NCBI GenBank assembly: GCA_021818505.1 | Contig: JAKADX010000028.1 | Location: 1-53,664, forward strand | Length of the DNA: 53,664 nucleotides | Reading direction: 5' to 3' | Source: Pseudomonadota bacterium | GTDB lineage: Bacteria > Pseudomonadota > Alphaproteobacteria > Acetobacterales > Acetobacteraceae | Part shown: positions 32,979-42,819 of the stretch, piece after piece | Layout: each line of letters opens with the position of its first letter | Position numbering within the stretch: position 1 is the stretch's first letter | Translations under genes and position numbers: made by a program | The notes under the pieces: model-generated | What the model was told of the DNA's origin: nothing | The model's input: the letters and a program-made list of their open reading frames with translations, nothing else | Database searches by the model: none

Positions 32979-33962
32979 ATGAAGACCGTCCCGATCCTCC
33001 GCCGCCCTTTATTGGCCTTGCCGGCTCTGCTGCTGACGGCTGCCGTGGCCGCGCGGATGCGTCTCGGCCTCGTGCAGTTCGGCACGGCGCAGTGGGTGGT
33101 CGAGACGATCCGCCGTCGGGGGCTGGACGCAAGGCACGGGCTGTCGCTGCAGCCGCGGATCCTTGCCAGCACTGAGGCCGGGCGCATCGCGTTGATGGCG
33201 GGGGGCGCCGATATCGTGGTGGCCGACTGGCCCTTCGCGGCCGCCCAGCGCGCCGCCGGCACGCCACTCTGCTTCGCCCCGTTCTCCACCTCGCTCGGCG
33301 GCATCATGGTCCCTGCGGCCTCGCCGGTGCGGAGCCTGGCCGATCTGGCCGGGCGGCGGCTGGGCGTTGCCGGCGGGCCGCTGGACAAGTCGTGGCTGCT
33401 CATCCAGGCCGCGGCGAAGGCGAGCGTCGGGACGGACCTCGCCACCGCCGCACACGTCGTGTATGGCGCGCCGCCCCTGCTCGCCGCCAAGCTGACCGGT
33501 GGCGAACTGGACGCCGTGCTGACGTTCTGGACCTTCGCCGCGCGGCTGGAGGCGCAAGGGTGCCGCGAGGTAATCTCGGTGAACGACTGCGCCGGCCTGC
33601 TCGGTCTGACCCGCCTGCCGCCGATGGTGGGATTCGTGTTCCATGAGTCCTGGGCGCGCGACAACCTCGCCGCCGTCAACGGCTTCTTCGCCGCCGTGAC
33701 TGAAGCCGAGCGCCTGCTCGCCGGCGACGATGCGGCGTGGGGGCTGGTTCGCCCATTGATGGACGCGCCGGATCCGGCGCTGTTCGCCGCGCTGCGCCGG
33801 CGCTTCCTGGCCGGCATCGCCGTTCCGCCGGCCGCCGAACAGGCGCGCGACGCGGCCGCCGTGCTGGCGGTTCTGCTGCGCGCCGGCGGCAAGCGCGCGA
33901 CCGGAGGCGTCACCGAACTGCCGCCGGGCCTGTTTTGGGATCGTAGCGGCGGCCGGGCCTGA
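32979..33962 (+). CDS. ABC-type substrate-binding protein (NitT/TauT-like), orphan
   Basis: A 327-residue protein with a possible N-terminal export signal ([17 protein letters not shown]) and a type II periplasmic-binding fold: [76 protein letters not shown] and [20 protein letters not shown]. It resembles the SsuA/TauA/NMT1 class. No permease or ATPase follows. In methylotrophs, binding proteins of the XoxJ/MxaJ class accompany PQQ dehydrogenases; this protein may play a similar partner role or may capture a ligand for a distant transporter. It is divergent from the dehydrogenase and 31 bases before the acyl-CoA ligase. Confidence 0.8.
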   Translation: MKTVPILRRPLLALPALLLTAAVAARMRLGLVQFGTAQWVVETIRRRGLDARHGLSLQPRILASTEAGRIALMAGGADIVVADWPFAAAQRAAGTPLCFAPFSTSLGGIMVPAASPVRSLADLAGRRLGVAGGPLDKSWLLIQAAAKASVGTDLATAAHVVYGAPPLLAAKLTGGELDAVLTFWTFAARLEAQGCREVISVNDCAGLLGLTRLPPMVGFVFHESWARDNLAAVNGFFAAVTEAERLLAGDDAAWGLVRPLMDAPDPALFAALRRRFLAGIAVPPAAEQARDAAAVLAVLLRAGGKRATGGVTELPPGLFWDRSGGRA

Positions 33963-33992
33963 GCCGGCCACCGCGTTGATCTGCGCTCGGGG

Positions 33993-35696
33993 ATGCGGTA
34001 CCTCTGGGCGATGGGGCAGGAACACGCCGGGGAAACATCGGGTCACGCCGTTCCGCGGCCTTGGCGGAGCGCCTTCCCCGACATCGCGGACTGGGATGCA
34101 CCGATCGAGACGGGCACGATCCCGGCCCTGCTGGAACGCAGTGCGGCGCAGTTCGGCGAGGCCTCCGCCATCGAGTTCCGCGACCGCACCATCAGCTTCC
34201 GCGGGCTTGCCGCGAGCGCCGAGGCCCTGGCCGCCGGGCTGCTGCGGATCGGCATCGGCAAGGGCCAGTCGGTGGCCCTCTATTTGCCCAACACGCCCTG
34301 GCACCCGGTCGCGTTCTTCGCCGTCGCGCGCACCGGCGCGCGCGTGGTGCATCTCAGCCCCCTCGATGCGCCGCGCGAACTTGCGCACAAGCTGGCCGAT
34401 AGCGGCGCGCGCACGCTGATAACCACTGATCTGCCCGGCCTGCTCCCGGCCGCGCTGGCGCTGCTGGAGCAAGGGACGGTCGATCGCGTGCTGGTCGGTG
34501 AGGATGCGCGCTGGGGCCCCTCGCCCACCGCGCCGCCGGCCCCATGGAGCGAGCGGGTACTGCGCGTGCCGCAGGCCGCGCCGCCCTCCGACTGGCCGGT
34601 ACTGACGCCGCAGGATATCTGCGTGCTGCAATACACCGGCGGCACCACCGGCATGCCCAAGGGCGCGATGCTGAGCCACGGCAACCTGACCGCGGCGGTG
34701 TCCATCTACCGCAACTGGCGGCAGGGCGCGCTGGCCGAACCGACGCAGCCCCATCGCGTCATCGCAGTGCTGCCGTTGTTCCACATCTACGCATTGACGG
34801 TGGTGCTGCTGGGCGCCGTCGCGCGCGGCTGGGAGCTGCTGCTGCGTCCACGCTTCGACGTGGCGACAACGCTCGCCGACATCAGCGAGAAACGCGCGAC
34901 CTACTTCCCCGGCGTCCCGACGATGTGGATCGCCCTGGCGAACCACCCGGACGCACAGCACTGCGATTTTTCCTCGCTGCGGGAATGCGGCAGCGGTGGC
35001 GCCCCGATGCCGTTCGACGTGGAACAGCGGGTGACGCGGCTGATCGGCAGACGGCTCGGTGGCGGTTGGGGCATGACCGAAACCAGCCCCGCCGGCACGC
35101 GCATTCCCTTCAACGCCGCGCCGGCGCCAGGGCTGATCGGCATTCCGCTGCCAGGCATCGACCTGATCGTGGTGGACCGCGACGATCCCGCCCGGATGCT
35201 GCCGCCCGGCGAGGTCGGCGAACTTGCGATCCGCGGGCCCAACGTGTTCGTCGGATACTGGAACCGGCCTGAAGAAACGGCGGCGGCATTCCACGACGGA
35301 TTCTTCCTGACCGGCGACATCGGCATGATGGACGCGCACGGGCTGTTCCGCCTGCTCGACCGCAAGAAAAACATGATCATCTCCGGCGGCTTCAACGTCT
35401 ATCCGACGATGATCGAGAGCGCGATCTACGAGCACCCGTCAGTTGCCGAGGTAATCGTGATCGGCGTGCGGGACGAGTACCGTGGACAGGCGGCAAAGGC
35501 GTTCGTCAGTCTGCGGCCCGGAGCGGTGCCGCTGACGCTTGATGATCTGCGCGCGTTCCTCGCGGACAAGCTCGGGCGGCACGAATTGCCGGCCGCGCTG
35601 GAGCTGCGCGAGAAACTGCCGCGCAGCCCCGCCGGCAAGCTGCTGGCACAGACGCTGCGCGATGAGGAAGCCGCCAAGACCCCGGCCGCCACCTGA
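33993..35696 (+). CDS. AMP-dependent acyl-CoA synthetase/ligase (long-chain fatty-acid-CoA ligase type)
   Basis: A 567-residue ANL-superfamily enzyme that activates a carboxylic acid to its CoA thioester through an acyl-AMP. The P-loop-like motif [16 protein letters not shown] is at about residues 213-228, the A5 motif [14 protein letters not shown] is near 353, the hinge region [35 protein letters not shown] is near 440, and the catalytic Lys of the SPAGKLL motif is near the end. Start ATG 33993 is used; ATG 34011 is an equally plausible alternative six codons later. It is followed by two acyl-CoA dehydrogenases, so the substrate is likely an organic or dicarboxylic acid destined for beta-oxidation-like steps. 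Confidence 0.93.
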   Translation: MRYLWAMGQEHAGETSGHAVPRPWRSAFPDIADWDAPIETGTIPALLERSAAQFGEASAIEFRDRTISFRGLAASAEALAAGLLRIGIGKGQSVALYLPNTPWHPVAFFAVARTGARVVHLSPLDAPRELAHKLADSGARTLITTDLPGLLPAALALLEQGTVDRVLVGEDARWGPSPTAPPAPWSERVLRVPQAAPPSDWPVLTPQDICVLQYTGGTTGMPKGAMLSHGNLTAAVSIYRNWRQGALAEPTQPHRVIAVLPLFHIYALTVVLLGAVARGWELLLRPRFDVATTLADISEKRATYFPGVPTMWIALANHPDAQHCDFSSLRECGSGGAPMPFDVEQRVTRLIGRRLGGGWGMTETSPAGTRIPFNAAPAPGLIGIPLPGIDLIVVDRDDPARMLPPGEVGELAIRGPNVFVGYWNRPEETAAAFHDGFFLTGDIGMMDAHGLFRLLDRKKNMIISGGFNVYPTMIESAIYEHPSVAEVIVIGVRDEYRGQAAKAFVSLRPGAVPLTLDDLRAFLADKLGRHELPAALELREKLPRSPAGKLLAQTLRDEEAAKTPAAT

Positions 35697-35709
35697 AGGA
35701 GCCGCCCGC

Positions 35710-36906
35710 ATGGATCTGCGCTTCACACCGGAGGAGATTGCATTCCGCAGGGAAGTGCGCGCATTCCTGCGCCGCGAAATTCCCTCCGACATCCGCCGCC
35801 GGCTCTCGGAAGGGCGGCATCTGTCGAAGCAGGACATGGTGACCTGCCACCGCATCCTGAACGCCCGCGGCTGGGCGGTGCCGCACTGGCCGCGCGAATG
35901 GGGCGGGCAGGACTGGAGCCCGGTGCTTCACTACATCCTGCAGGAAGAAATTCAGCGCGCCGCGGTGCCGCCGCCGCTGCCATTCAATGTCAGCATGGTC
36001 GGCCCAGTGATCGCGCAGTTCGGCAACGAGGCACAGAAGCGCCGCTTCCTGCCGGCCACCGCGAACATCGACATGTGGTGGTGCCAGGGATTTTCCGAAC
36101 CCGGCGCGGGATCGGACCTCGCCTCCCTGCGCACGCGGGCCGAGCGCGACGGCGACCATTACGTCGTCAACGGCCAAAAGACCTGGACCACGCTCGCCCA
36201 ACACGCCGACTGGATCTTCTGCCTCGTCCGCACCAATCGCGAGGCAAAGAAACAGGAGGGCATTTCGTTCCTGCTGATCGATATGGCGACGCCCGGCATC
36301 ACGGTCCGCCCGATCATCACGATCGACGGCGCGCACGAGGTCAATGAGGTTTTCTTCGACGACGTGCGTGTCCCGATCGAGAACCTGGTCGGCGAGGAGA
36401 ACAAGGGCTGGGATTACGCCAAGTTCCTGCTGGGTAACGAGCGCACCGGGATCGCGCGGATCGGGCTGTCCAAGGAACGCATCACACGTGCGAAGCAGCT
36501 CGCACGCGCAACCCCGGCGGGCGACGGTACGCTGTGGGACGATCCCGATTTCCGAAAGAGGGTTGCGTTAATCGAAGTGCAACTCAAGGCACTCGAGATC
36601 ACACAGATGCGGGTGGTGGCCGGTGCACGCGGACGGTCGGCCGGCAAGCCGGACCCGAATTCCTCTATCCTGAAGATCAAGGGGTCGGAGTTGCAGCAGG
36701 CGACAACGGAGCTGCTCAAGGACATCGCCGGACCGTATGGCCTTCCGGCCGCAGATGGACACGATGGCGCCAACGAGCCGCCGGTCGGCCCCGACTGGGC
36801 GGCGTTCGCGGCGGCGATGTATTTCAACTACCGCAAGGTTTCGATCTACGGCGGATCGAACGAAATCCAGCGCAACATCATCGCCAAGGCCTTCCTGGGA
36901 CTGTGA
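35710..36906 (+). CDS. Acyl-CoA dehydrogenase family protein (large-subunit type, PimC-like)
   Basis: A 398-residue flavoprotein that introduces a double bond between C2 and C3 of an acyl-CoA, with electrons going to ETF. The FAD/substrate segment QGFSEPGAGSDLASLRTRAERDGDHYVVNGQKTWTT is at about residues 129-163, and the C-terminal YGGSNEIQRNIIAKAFLGL carries the family's Arg/Glu region. Start ATG 35710 is confirmed by MDLRFTPEEIAFRREVRAFLR. The protein resembles the large subunit of pimeloyl-CoA dehydrogenase, consistent with pairing with the next gene. It begins 13 bases after the ligase and overlaps nothing, and is probably in one operon. Confidence 0.93.
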   Translation: MDLRFTPEEIAFRREVRAFLRREIPSDIRRRLSEGRHLSKQDMVTCHRILNARGWAVPHWPREWGGQDWSPVLHYILQEEIQRAAVPPPLPFNVSMVGPVIAQFGNEAQKRRFLPATANIDMWWCQGFSEPGAGSDLASLRTRAERDGDHYVVNGQKTWTTLAQHADWIFCLVRTNREAKKQEGISFLLIDMATPGITVRPIITIDGAHEVNEVFFDDVRVPIENLVGEENKGWDYAKFLLGNERTGIARIGLSKERITRAKQLARATPAGDGTLWDDPDFRKRVALIEVQLKALEITQMRVVAGARGRSAGKPDPNSSILKIKGSELQQATTELLKDIAGPYGLPAADGHDGANEPPVGPDWAAFAAAMYFNYRKVSIYGGSNEIQRNIIAKAFLGL

Positions 36907-36916
36907 AGGGCAGGAC

Positions 36917-38071
36917 ATGGATTTCGATCTGAGCGAGGAGCAGCGCCTGCTGCGCGACAGCGTCGATCGCATGATCGACGACGCTTACGGGAATTTCGAG
37001 ATGCGCGGCAGCTACATGACCGAGCCGCGAGGTTTCGCCGAGCCGCTCTGGGCACGCTATGCCGAACTCGGGCTGCTCGGCCTGCCGTTCGCGGAAGCCG
37101 ACGGCGGTTTCGGCGGCGGACCGGTCGAGACCATGCTGGTGATGGAAGCGGTCGGACGGGGGTTGGCGCTGGAGCCATATCTGGCGACCGTGATCCTCGG
37201 GGGTGGATTCGTGCGGCTCGGCGGCACCGCGGCGCAGAAGCAGCGCATAATCCCACGCATCGCCGACGGCTCCCTGCGCCTCGCCTTCGCGCATGGCGAG
37301 CCGCAGGCCCGCTACGATCTCGCCGATGTTGCGACCACGGCGCGCGAAACAGGCGCGGGATTCGTGCTCGACGGCGCCAAGACGCTTGCGCTGCATGGTG
37401 ATTCGGCGGACCTGCTAGTGATCAGTGCACGCATCCGTGGGGAACGGCGCGCGCGCGACGGCATCGCGCTGTTCCTGGTCAACGCCGATGCACCGGGGCT
37501 TGCGCGTCGCGGTTATCGCACTCAGGACGGGCAGCGCGCCGCCGAAGTGACGTTGAGCGACGTCCGGGTGCCAGCGGACGGCGCCATCGGCGTGCCCGGC
37601 GAGGCGTTGGCACTGATCGAGCAGGTCGTGGATATCGCGCTCGCTGCCGTGTCCGCCGAGGCAGTCGGCGCGATGCAGGCGTTGCACACGATGACGGTCG
37701 AGTACCTGAAAACGCGAAAACAGTTCGGCGTGCCCATCGGCAGCTTTCAGGCGTTGCAGCACCGCGCGGCTGATATGCTGGTCGCGCTGGAGCAGGCACG
37801 GTCGATGGCGATGTATGCAGCGATGATGGCCGATGCGCCGGATGCCACCGAACGGCACGCCGCGATCGCCGCAGCCAAAGTGCAGGTCAACGACTCGGCG
37901 CGCATGATCGGCCAGGCCGCAATCCAGTTGCACGGCGGGATCGCCATGACGCGGGACTACAAGGCCGGCCACTATTTCAAGCGGCTGACCATGATCGAGT
38001 CCCTGTTCGGCGATACTGACCACCATCTGCGCACGGTCGCTGCGGGCGAAGGGCTGATCGAGGCGGTGTAG
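36917..38071 (+). CDS. Acyl-CoA dehydrogenase family protein (small-subunit type, PimD-like)
   Basis: A 384-residue acyl-CoA dehydrogenase with the usual N-terminal helices (MDFDLSEEQRLLRDSVDRMI) and C-terminal FAD domain (KTRKQFGVPIGSFQALQHRAADMLVALEQARSM and HGGIAMTRDYKAGHYFKRLTMIESLFGD). The middle-domain motif lacks the strong GxGSD segment seen in the preceding enzyme, suggesting a non-identical partner subunit, as in PimC/PimD heterodimers. Start ATG 36917 is 10 bases after the previous stop. The operon appears to be ligase, large ACAD, small ACAD; the hairpin at 38092-38115 lies just after it. Confidence 0.92.
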   Translation: MDFDLSEEQRLLRDSVDRMIDDAYGNFEMRGSYMTEPRGFAEPLWARYAELGLLGLPFAEADGGFGGGPVETMLVMEAVGRGLALEPYLATVILGGGFVRLGGTAAQKQRIIPRIADGSLRLAFAHGEPQARYDLADVATTARETGAGFVLDGAKTLALHGDSADLLVISARIRGERRARDGIALFLVNADAPGLARRGYRTQDGQRAAEVTLSDVRVPADGAIGVPGEALALIEQVVDIALAAVSAEAVGAMQALHTMTVEYLKTRKQFGVPIGSFQALQHRAADMLVALEQARSMAMYAAMMADAPDATERHAAIAAAKVQVNDSARMIGQAAIQLHGGIAMTRDYKAGHYFKRLTMIESLFGDTDHHLRTVAAGEGLIEAV

Positions 38072-38091
38072 CGTCCAGGCCCTCACCCCGC

Positions 38092-38115
38092 CCCTCTCCC
38101 GCAAGCGGGAGAGGG
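38092..38115. terminator. Hairpin at end of the acyl-CoA operon (convergent with liv operon)
   Basis: CCCTCTCCCGC (38092-38102) pairs perfectly with GCGGGAGAGGG (38105-38115). It lies between the convergent stops at 38071 and 38135. The motif CCCTCTCCCGCAAGCGGGAG is a very common dispersed intergenic element in GC-rich proteobacteria; it may end transcripts from either side, although no T-tract follows. Confidence 0.6.
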
Positions 38116-38134
38116 AGAAGGGAAGCCATAAGCG

Positions 38135-39337
38135 TCAGGCGCTGATCACTTCACCGAACAGCACCCAGCCCTTGCCGCTCCAGCGTTGCAACTGCATGGC
38201 GCGGATCGGGTGGAAATTGGTGGAGCTGGTGTTGACGCGGATGCCGGGCAGCAGCACCGGAATCTCCAGATCCTTCAGGCTGGCAGCCTGCTTCATGATG
38301 TTGGCGCGCGAGAGGTCGGGGCCGCATTGCTTCAGCACCTGCGCCATCGTCATCGACACCCCGAAGCCATACGTGTGGTTGTTGTCGGTGATGTCAGCGC
38401 CCGGCATGTATTTCCGCATGAAAGCGAGCCACTCTTTCATCCCGGCATCGTTGGCCCATTGCGGATCGGTCGCGTCTTTCTGGTAGGCACCGGTGATCAG
38501 TCCGGTGGCATTCGCCTCCCCTGCGGGCTTCAGCACCGCGCCGACCGAGACGGACACGTTGGTCATGAAATGCAGCGGATGCCAGTTCAGCTCGGCGATC
38601 TTGCGGATCGTCTGGGCCGCCCATTTCGGCGTCGCCGCGGTCACCAGCACGTCCGCACCGGTTCCCTGCAACGTCACCGCCTGGCTGTCGATGGTCGGAT
38701 CGGTGGTCTCGTACGACACCTCCTTGATCACCATCTTGCCGTAGTGCTCGCCCAGCCCATCCTTCAGCCCGATCAGATAGTCCTTGCCGAAGTCATCGTT
38801 CTGATAGAGCACGGCCACTTTGGCGTCGGGCTTCGCCTTGAGCAGGTACTTGCCGTAGATCGCCGCCTCGGTGCGGTAGCTGGGCTGCCAGCCCATTGTC
38901 CACGGGAAGTGCGCGTAGTCGCCCCATTTATCGGCACCCGTCGCGACAAACAGTTGCGGGATCTTGTGCGAATTCATGTAAGCATGCACAGCGGTCTGAC
39001 AGGGCGTGCCGAGCCCGTTGAAGATGAACGCAACACCGTCCTGCTCCACCAGCCGGCGCGTCTGCTGCACCGTGCGCGGCGGGCTGTAGCCGTCGTCGTA
39101 GGAAATGAAGTTGATCCTGCGGCCGTTGATGCCGCCCTGGTCGTTGACCATGCGGAAGTACGCCGCATCGGCATTGGCGATGGCGCCATAAGCCGAGGCC
39201 GGACCGCTATGCGGATTGGTGTTGCCGATCTTGATCTCGGTCGCGGTGACGCCGGGCATGTCTTCCGCGCGGGCTATGATCGCCGGCGCGGCCACCGTCG
39301 CGGCAGCCGCCGTCAGCAGTGTGCGTCTATTCAACAT
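38135..39337 (-). CDS. Branched-chain-amino-acid-type ABC transporter substrate-binding protein (LivK-like)
   Basis: A 400-residue periplasmic protein with a Tat-like N-terminus (NRRTLLTAAAATVAAPAIIARA, cleavage near residue 24). The mature protein is a type I fold: IKIGNTNPHSGPASAYGAIANADAAYFRMVNDQGGINGRRI, GLGTPCQTAVHAYMNSHKIPQLF, PWTMGWQPSYRTEAAIYGKYL and VAVLYQNDDFGKDYLIGL. This pattern (WTMGWQPSY) fits the subgroup binding aromatic or other carboxylates rather than leucine, though that is inference. It is the last gene of the minus-strand liv-type operon, overlapping the end of the LivM gene by 11 bases. Confidence 0.9.
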   Translation of the reverse strand: MLNRRTLLTAAAATVAAPAIIARAEDMPGVTATEIKIGNTNPHSGPASAYGAIANADAAYFRMVNDQGGINGRRINFISYDDGYSPPRTVQQTRRLVEQDGVAFIFNGLGTPCQTAVHAYMNSHKIPQLFVATGADKWGDYAHFPWTMGWQPSYRTEAAIYGKYLLKAKPDAKVAVLYQNDDFGKDYLIGLKDGLGEHYGKMVIKEVSYETTDPTIDSQAVTLQGTGADVLVTAATPKWAAQTIRKIAELNWHPLHFMTNVSVSVGAVLKPAGEANATGLITGAYQKDATDPQWANDAGMKEWLAFMRKYMPGADITDNNHTYGFGVSMTMAQVLKQCGPDLSRANIMKQAASLKDLEIPVLLPGIRVNTSSTNFHPIRAMQLQRWSGKGWVLFGEVISA

Positions 39338-40328
39338 GGATAGTTCCTCCCTGTGGCTTGGTCGTCGATTTCGTCGCCGCCGAACGCCGCGGCGCGGGCC
39401 CGCGAAGCCCGTTCCGCAGGGCACCCGCCACGCCGGCCGGCATGAAATAGAGGGCCGCCACCAGCAACATGCCGTACACGACCCCCGGCGCACTCTTGTC
39501 GACCTGCTGGGCGATGTTCGGCACGAATTGCACGAAGGCGGCGCCGATCACCGCGCCCGGCAGCGAACCCGCGCCGCCGACGACCAGACCAACGAACAAG
39601 GCGATCGACAGTTCGGCGGAGAAACTGTCAGGTGCAACGAACTGCACTGCCAGCGCACCGAGCGATCCGGCGACGCCGGTGAACAGGGCGCTGACCGCGA
39701 ACGCGCGTGTCTTGACGCGAGCCACATCAATGCCCGCCGCCTCCGCCGCGAGCGGCTGGTCACGGATCGCGACCATCGCGCGCCACATGCGTCCACGCAG
39801 CATGTTACGCGCGAGACCAAACAGCAGCAGTGCGACCGCGAGCGTGAACAGGTAGAGGAACTGGTCTTGCGACAGACGCAGGCCCGCGGGTGCGTCCGGG
39901 GCAGTCACAACGATTCCCTGCACGCCGCCGGTCCATGCCTCCAACGCCTTCGCCCGCAGCATCTGCGGCACCGCGACCGCAAGCGCGAACGTCACCAGAG
40001 CCAGATACGGTCCGGTGAGCCGCAGCGCCGGAAAGCCGATCGCGAAGCCGACGCCGGCACAGATGACGCCAGCGATCGGCAGCGTGGCCCAATAGGGCAA
40101 GGCGAAATCCGTCATCAGGATCGCAGTCACGTAGGCGCCGATGGCGTAGAACGCGCCGTGACCCAGCGACACCTGGCCGGTGTAGCCGGTGACAATGGCA
40201 AGCCCGAGTATCGCCACCGCATAGGCGGCCACCATGGTCAACTGGAACAGGTTATAGCCACTGAGCAGAAACGCCGGCGCCACCAGCACGAGCACGCCGA
40301 GGACAACCGCGGCAGTGCGCGCGGCCAT
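39327..40328 (-). CDS. Branched-chain-type ABC transporter permease LivM
   Basis: A 333-residue polytopic inner-membrane permease. LivM landmarks are AAYAVAILGLAIVTGYTGQVSLGHGAFYAIGAYV (about 34-67), FPALRLTGPYLALVTFALAVAV, IRDQPLAAEAAGIDVARVKTRAFAVSALFTGVAGSLGAL (coupling loop and helix) and LFVGLVVGGAGSLPGAVIGAAFVQFVP. The C-terminal tail is basic and Ser/Thr-rich. The start ATG 40328 touches the stop of the LivH-type gene by one base, and its stop overlaps the LivK-like start by 11 bases. Confidence 0.92.
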   Translation of the reverse strand: MAARTAAVVLGVLVLVAPAFLLSGYNLFQLTMVAAYAVAILGLAIVTGYTGQVSLGHGAFYAIGAYVTAILMTDFALPYWATLPIAGVICAGVGFAIGFPALRLTGPYLALVTFALAVAVPQMLRAKALEAWTGGVQGIVVTAPDAPAGLRLSQDQFLYLFTLAVALLLFGLARNMLRGRMWRAMVAIRDQPLAAEAAGIDVARVKTRAFAVSALFTGVAGSLGALAVQFVAPDSFSAELSIALFVGLVVGGAGSLPGAVIGAAFVQFVPNIAQQVDKSAPGVVYGMLLVAALYFMPAGVAGALRNGLRGPAPRRSAATKSTTKPQGGTIHVE

Positions 40329-41209
40329 CAGACGCGCGCCACCACGGCGCGGCCGAACAGCCCGGCGGGGCGCAACACCAGAACGCCGGTAATGATGACC
40401 AGCGCCAGCGTCAGCTTGAGGTCGGTGCCGACCAGATAGGCGCCACCGAGATTCTCGATGACACCGACGGCGAATCCGCCCACCACCGCGCCCGCCGGAT
40501 TGTCGATGCCTCCCAGCAGAGCGCCGGCGAAAGCGTAGAGCAGGATGCCAGACATCATGTTCGGATCGAGGAACACCTCCGGTGCCACCATCATCCCGGC
40601 GATCGCGCCGAGCGAGGCCGCCAGCCCCCAGCCGAGCGCGAGCGTCCAGCCCACTCGGATACCGACCAGCCGGCTCGATTCCGGATTCGCCGCCGCCGCG
40701 CGCATGGCAAGTCCCAGCGTGGTGTGGCGAAAGAACGCGTAGACGGCGGCGACAACGACCAGCGTAATCGCGGTCATGCCGAGTTCATGAGTCGAGATCA
40801 TGCCGCCGAGCACCGCTCCGCCACCGCCGCTGCTCTCGAACGGACTTGGGAACTGCTTGACGGTGAAGCCGAACAGCCAGCCGCTCAGCGCATTGAATAT
40901 CAGCAGCAGGCCGATGGTCACGCCGACGGCGGCGAGGCTACGTGCATGCTCCATCCGCCGCAGCAGCAGCCGCTCCAGCGCCACGCCGATCCCGAAGGAC
41001 ACCAGCACAGTGGCCACGAATGCGCCCCAGTACGGCCACCCCGCCTGGATCAGCGTCAGCGCGATATAGGTGGAGAAGGTCGCCATCTCGCACTGCGCGA
41101 AGTTCAGCAGATGCGTGGCGCGGTACACCATCACCAGTGCCAGCGCGACCGAGGCATAGATGCCACCCGTTGCCAGCCCGGAGAGGATCTGGTGCAGGAC
41201 CCCGGCCAC
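40328..41209 (-). CDS. Branched-chain-type ABC transporter permease LivH (second copy)
   Basis: A 293-residue permease. The LivH signature LLNFAQCEMATFSTYIALTL (about 33-52), the coupling loop LAMRAAAANPESSRLVGIRV and the terminal ALLGGIDNPAGAVVGGFAVGVIENLGGAYL are clear. It sits between LivF and LivM in the common G-F-H-M order and is one of two LivH-type permeases in the operon; the other is at 42820. It starts at ATG 41209 two bases after the LivF stop and ends touching LivM. Confidence 0.92.
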   Translation of the reverse strand: MAGVLHQILSGLATGGIYASVALALVMVYRATHLLNFAQCEMATFSTYIALTLIQAGWPYWGAFVATVLVSFGIGVALERLLLRRMEHARSLAAVGVTIGLLLIFNALSGWLFGFTVKQFPSPFESSGGGGAVLGGMISTHELGMTAITLVVVAAVYAFFRHTTLGLAMRAAAANPESSRLVGIRVGWTLALGWGLAASLGAIAGMMVAPEVFLDPNMMSGILLYAFAGALLGGIDNPAGAVVGGFAVGVIENLGGAYLVGTDLKLTLALVIITGVLVLRPAGLFGRAVVARV

Positions 41210-41211
41210 GG

Positions 41212-41905
<694 letters not shown>

Positions 41906-41922
<17 letters not shown>

Positions 41923-42721
41923 GCGCGACCGGTGTGCCGAGATAGGCGCGCACCACCTCCTCATCGCGCTGCACCTGCTCGGGCGTGCCGTCGGCGATGC
42001 GACGGCCGGACGCCAGCGCCACGACATGCTCGCAGATGCGCATGACGAGGCCCATGTGGTGCTCCACCAGCAGGATGCTAAGCGCGAAATGCTCGCGGAT
42101 GCGCCGCAGCAGCGCGAACAGGTCCTCCACCTCGGCGTGATTGAGGCCGCAGGCCGGTTCGTCAAGCAGCAACAGCTTCGGCCGGTTGACCAGCGCCCGC
42201 GCGATCTCGACGCGCTTGGCGGTGCCGAACGGCAGCGACGCGACCGGCTGATCTGCGACCGCACCGAGTTCGAGCAGACCGAGTACCTCGGCCACCTGCA
42301 GCGAGGCCGCCGCCTCCTCCCGTCGCACGCGCGGCAAGGCCAGCGCGCTATCCAGAAAACCGGCGCGCCCGGCCGGATGGGTTCCGACCAGGACGTTGTG
42401 ACGCACCGTCATGCTGCGGAACAGGGCAAGATTCTGGAAGGTGCGGCCGATCCCCAGTCCTGCGATCCGGTGGCGCTTCAGCCCGCCCAGAGGTTGGCCA
42501 TCCAGCGCGATCGCGCCACGCTGGACACGGTAGAAGCCGCTGATACAATTAAATAATGTCGTCTTGCCCGACCCATTGGGGCCGATCAGGCCGCAGATCT
42601 CACCCCGCTGAACGCGGAACGAAACACCGTCAAGCGCCGTGACGGCGCCGAAGCGCACCGCCACGTCCTCCACTGCCAGCACCGTCTCCGCCGGGGCGTA
42701 CGCCATCAGCGTCGCGCGCAC
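41906..42721 (-). CDS. Branched-chain-type ABC transporter ATPase LivG
   Basis: A 271-residue ATPase. Walker A LIGPNGSGKTTLFNCI is at about residues 45-60, LivG's FQNLALFRSMTV follows, the signature is LPFGTAKRVEIARAL (typical relaxed LivG form, about 160-174), Walker B is LLLLDEPACGLNH and the H-loop VEHHMGLV. ATG 42721 is used, with ATG 42706 (MAYAPAETV) possible. It pairs with LivF to power the importer. Its start lies 98 bases after the first LivH-type gene. Confidence 0.92.
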
Positions 42722-42819
42722 GCCGACCGTGCCGGGCGCCTTTCCATGCGTTTGCCTCCCTGCCGGGCGTCTGCCGCCGACGCATCATCGGCACAGATGC
42801 CGGCGGGCGGCAAGCCGCT

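Noticed and set aside
38084-38115. CCCTCACCCC/CCTCTCCCGCAAGCGGGAG element as a CRISPR or mobile repeat
   Set aside because: Single copy in the window and matches a common dispersed intergenic hairpin of GC-rich proteobacteria; called only as a hairpin/terminator.
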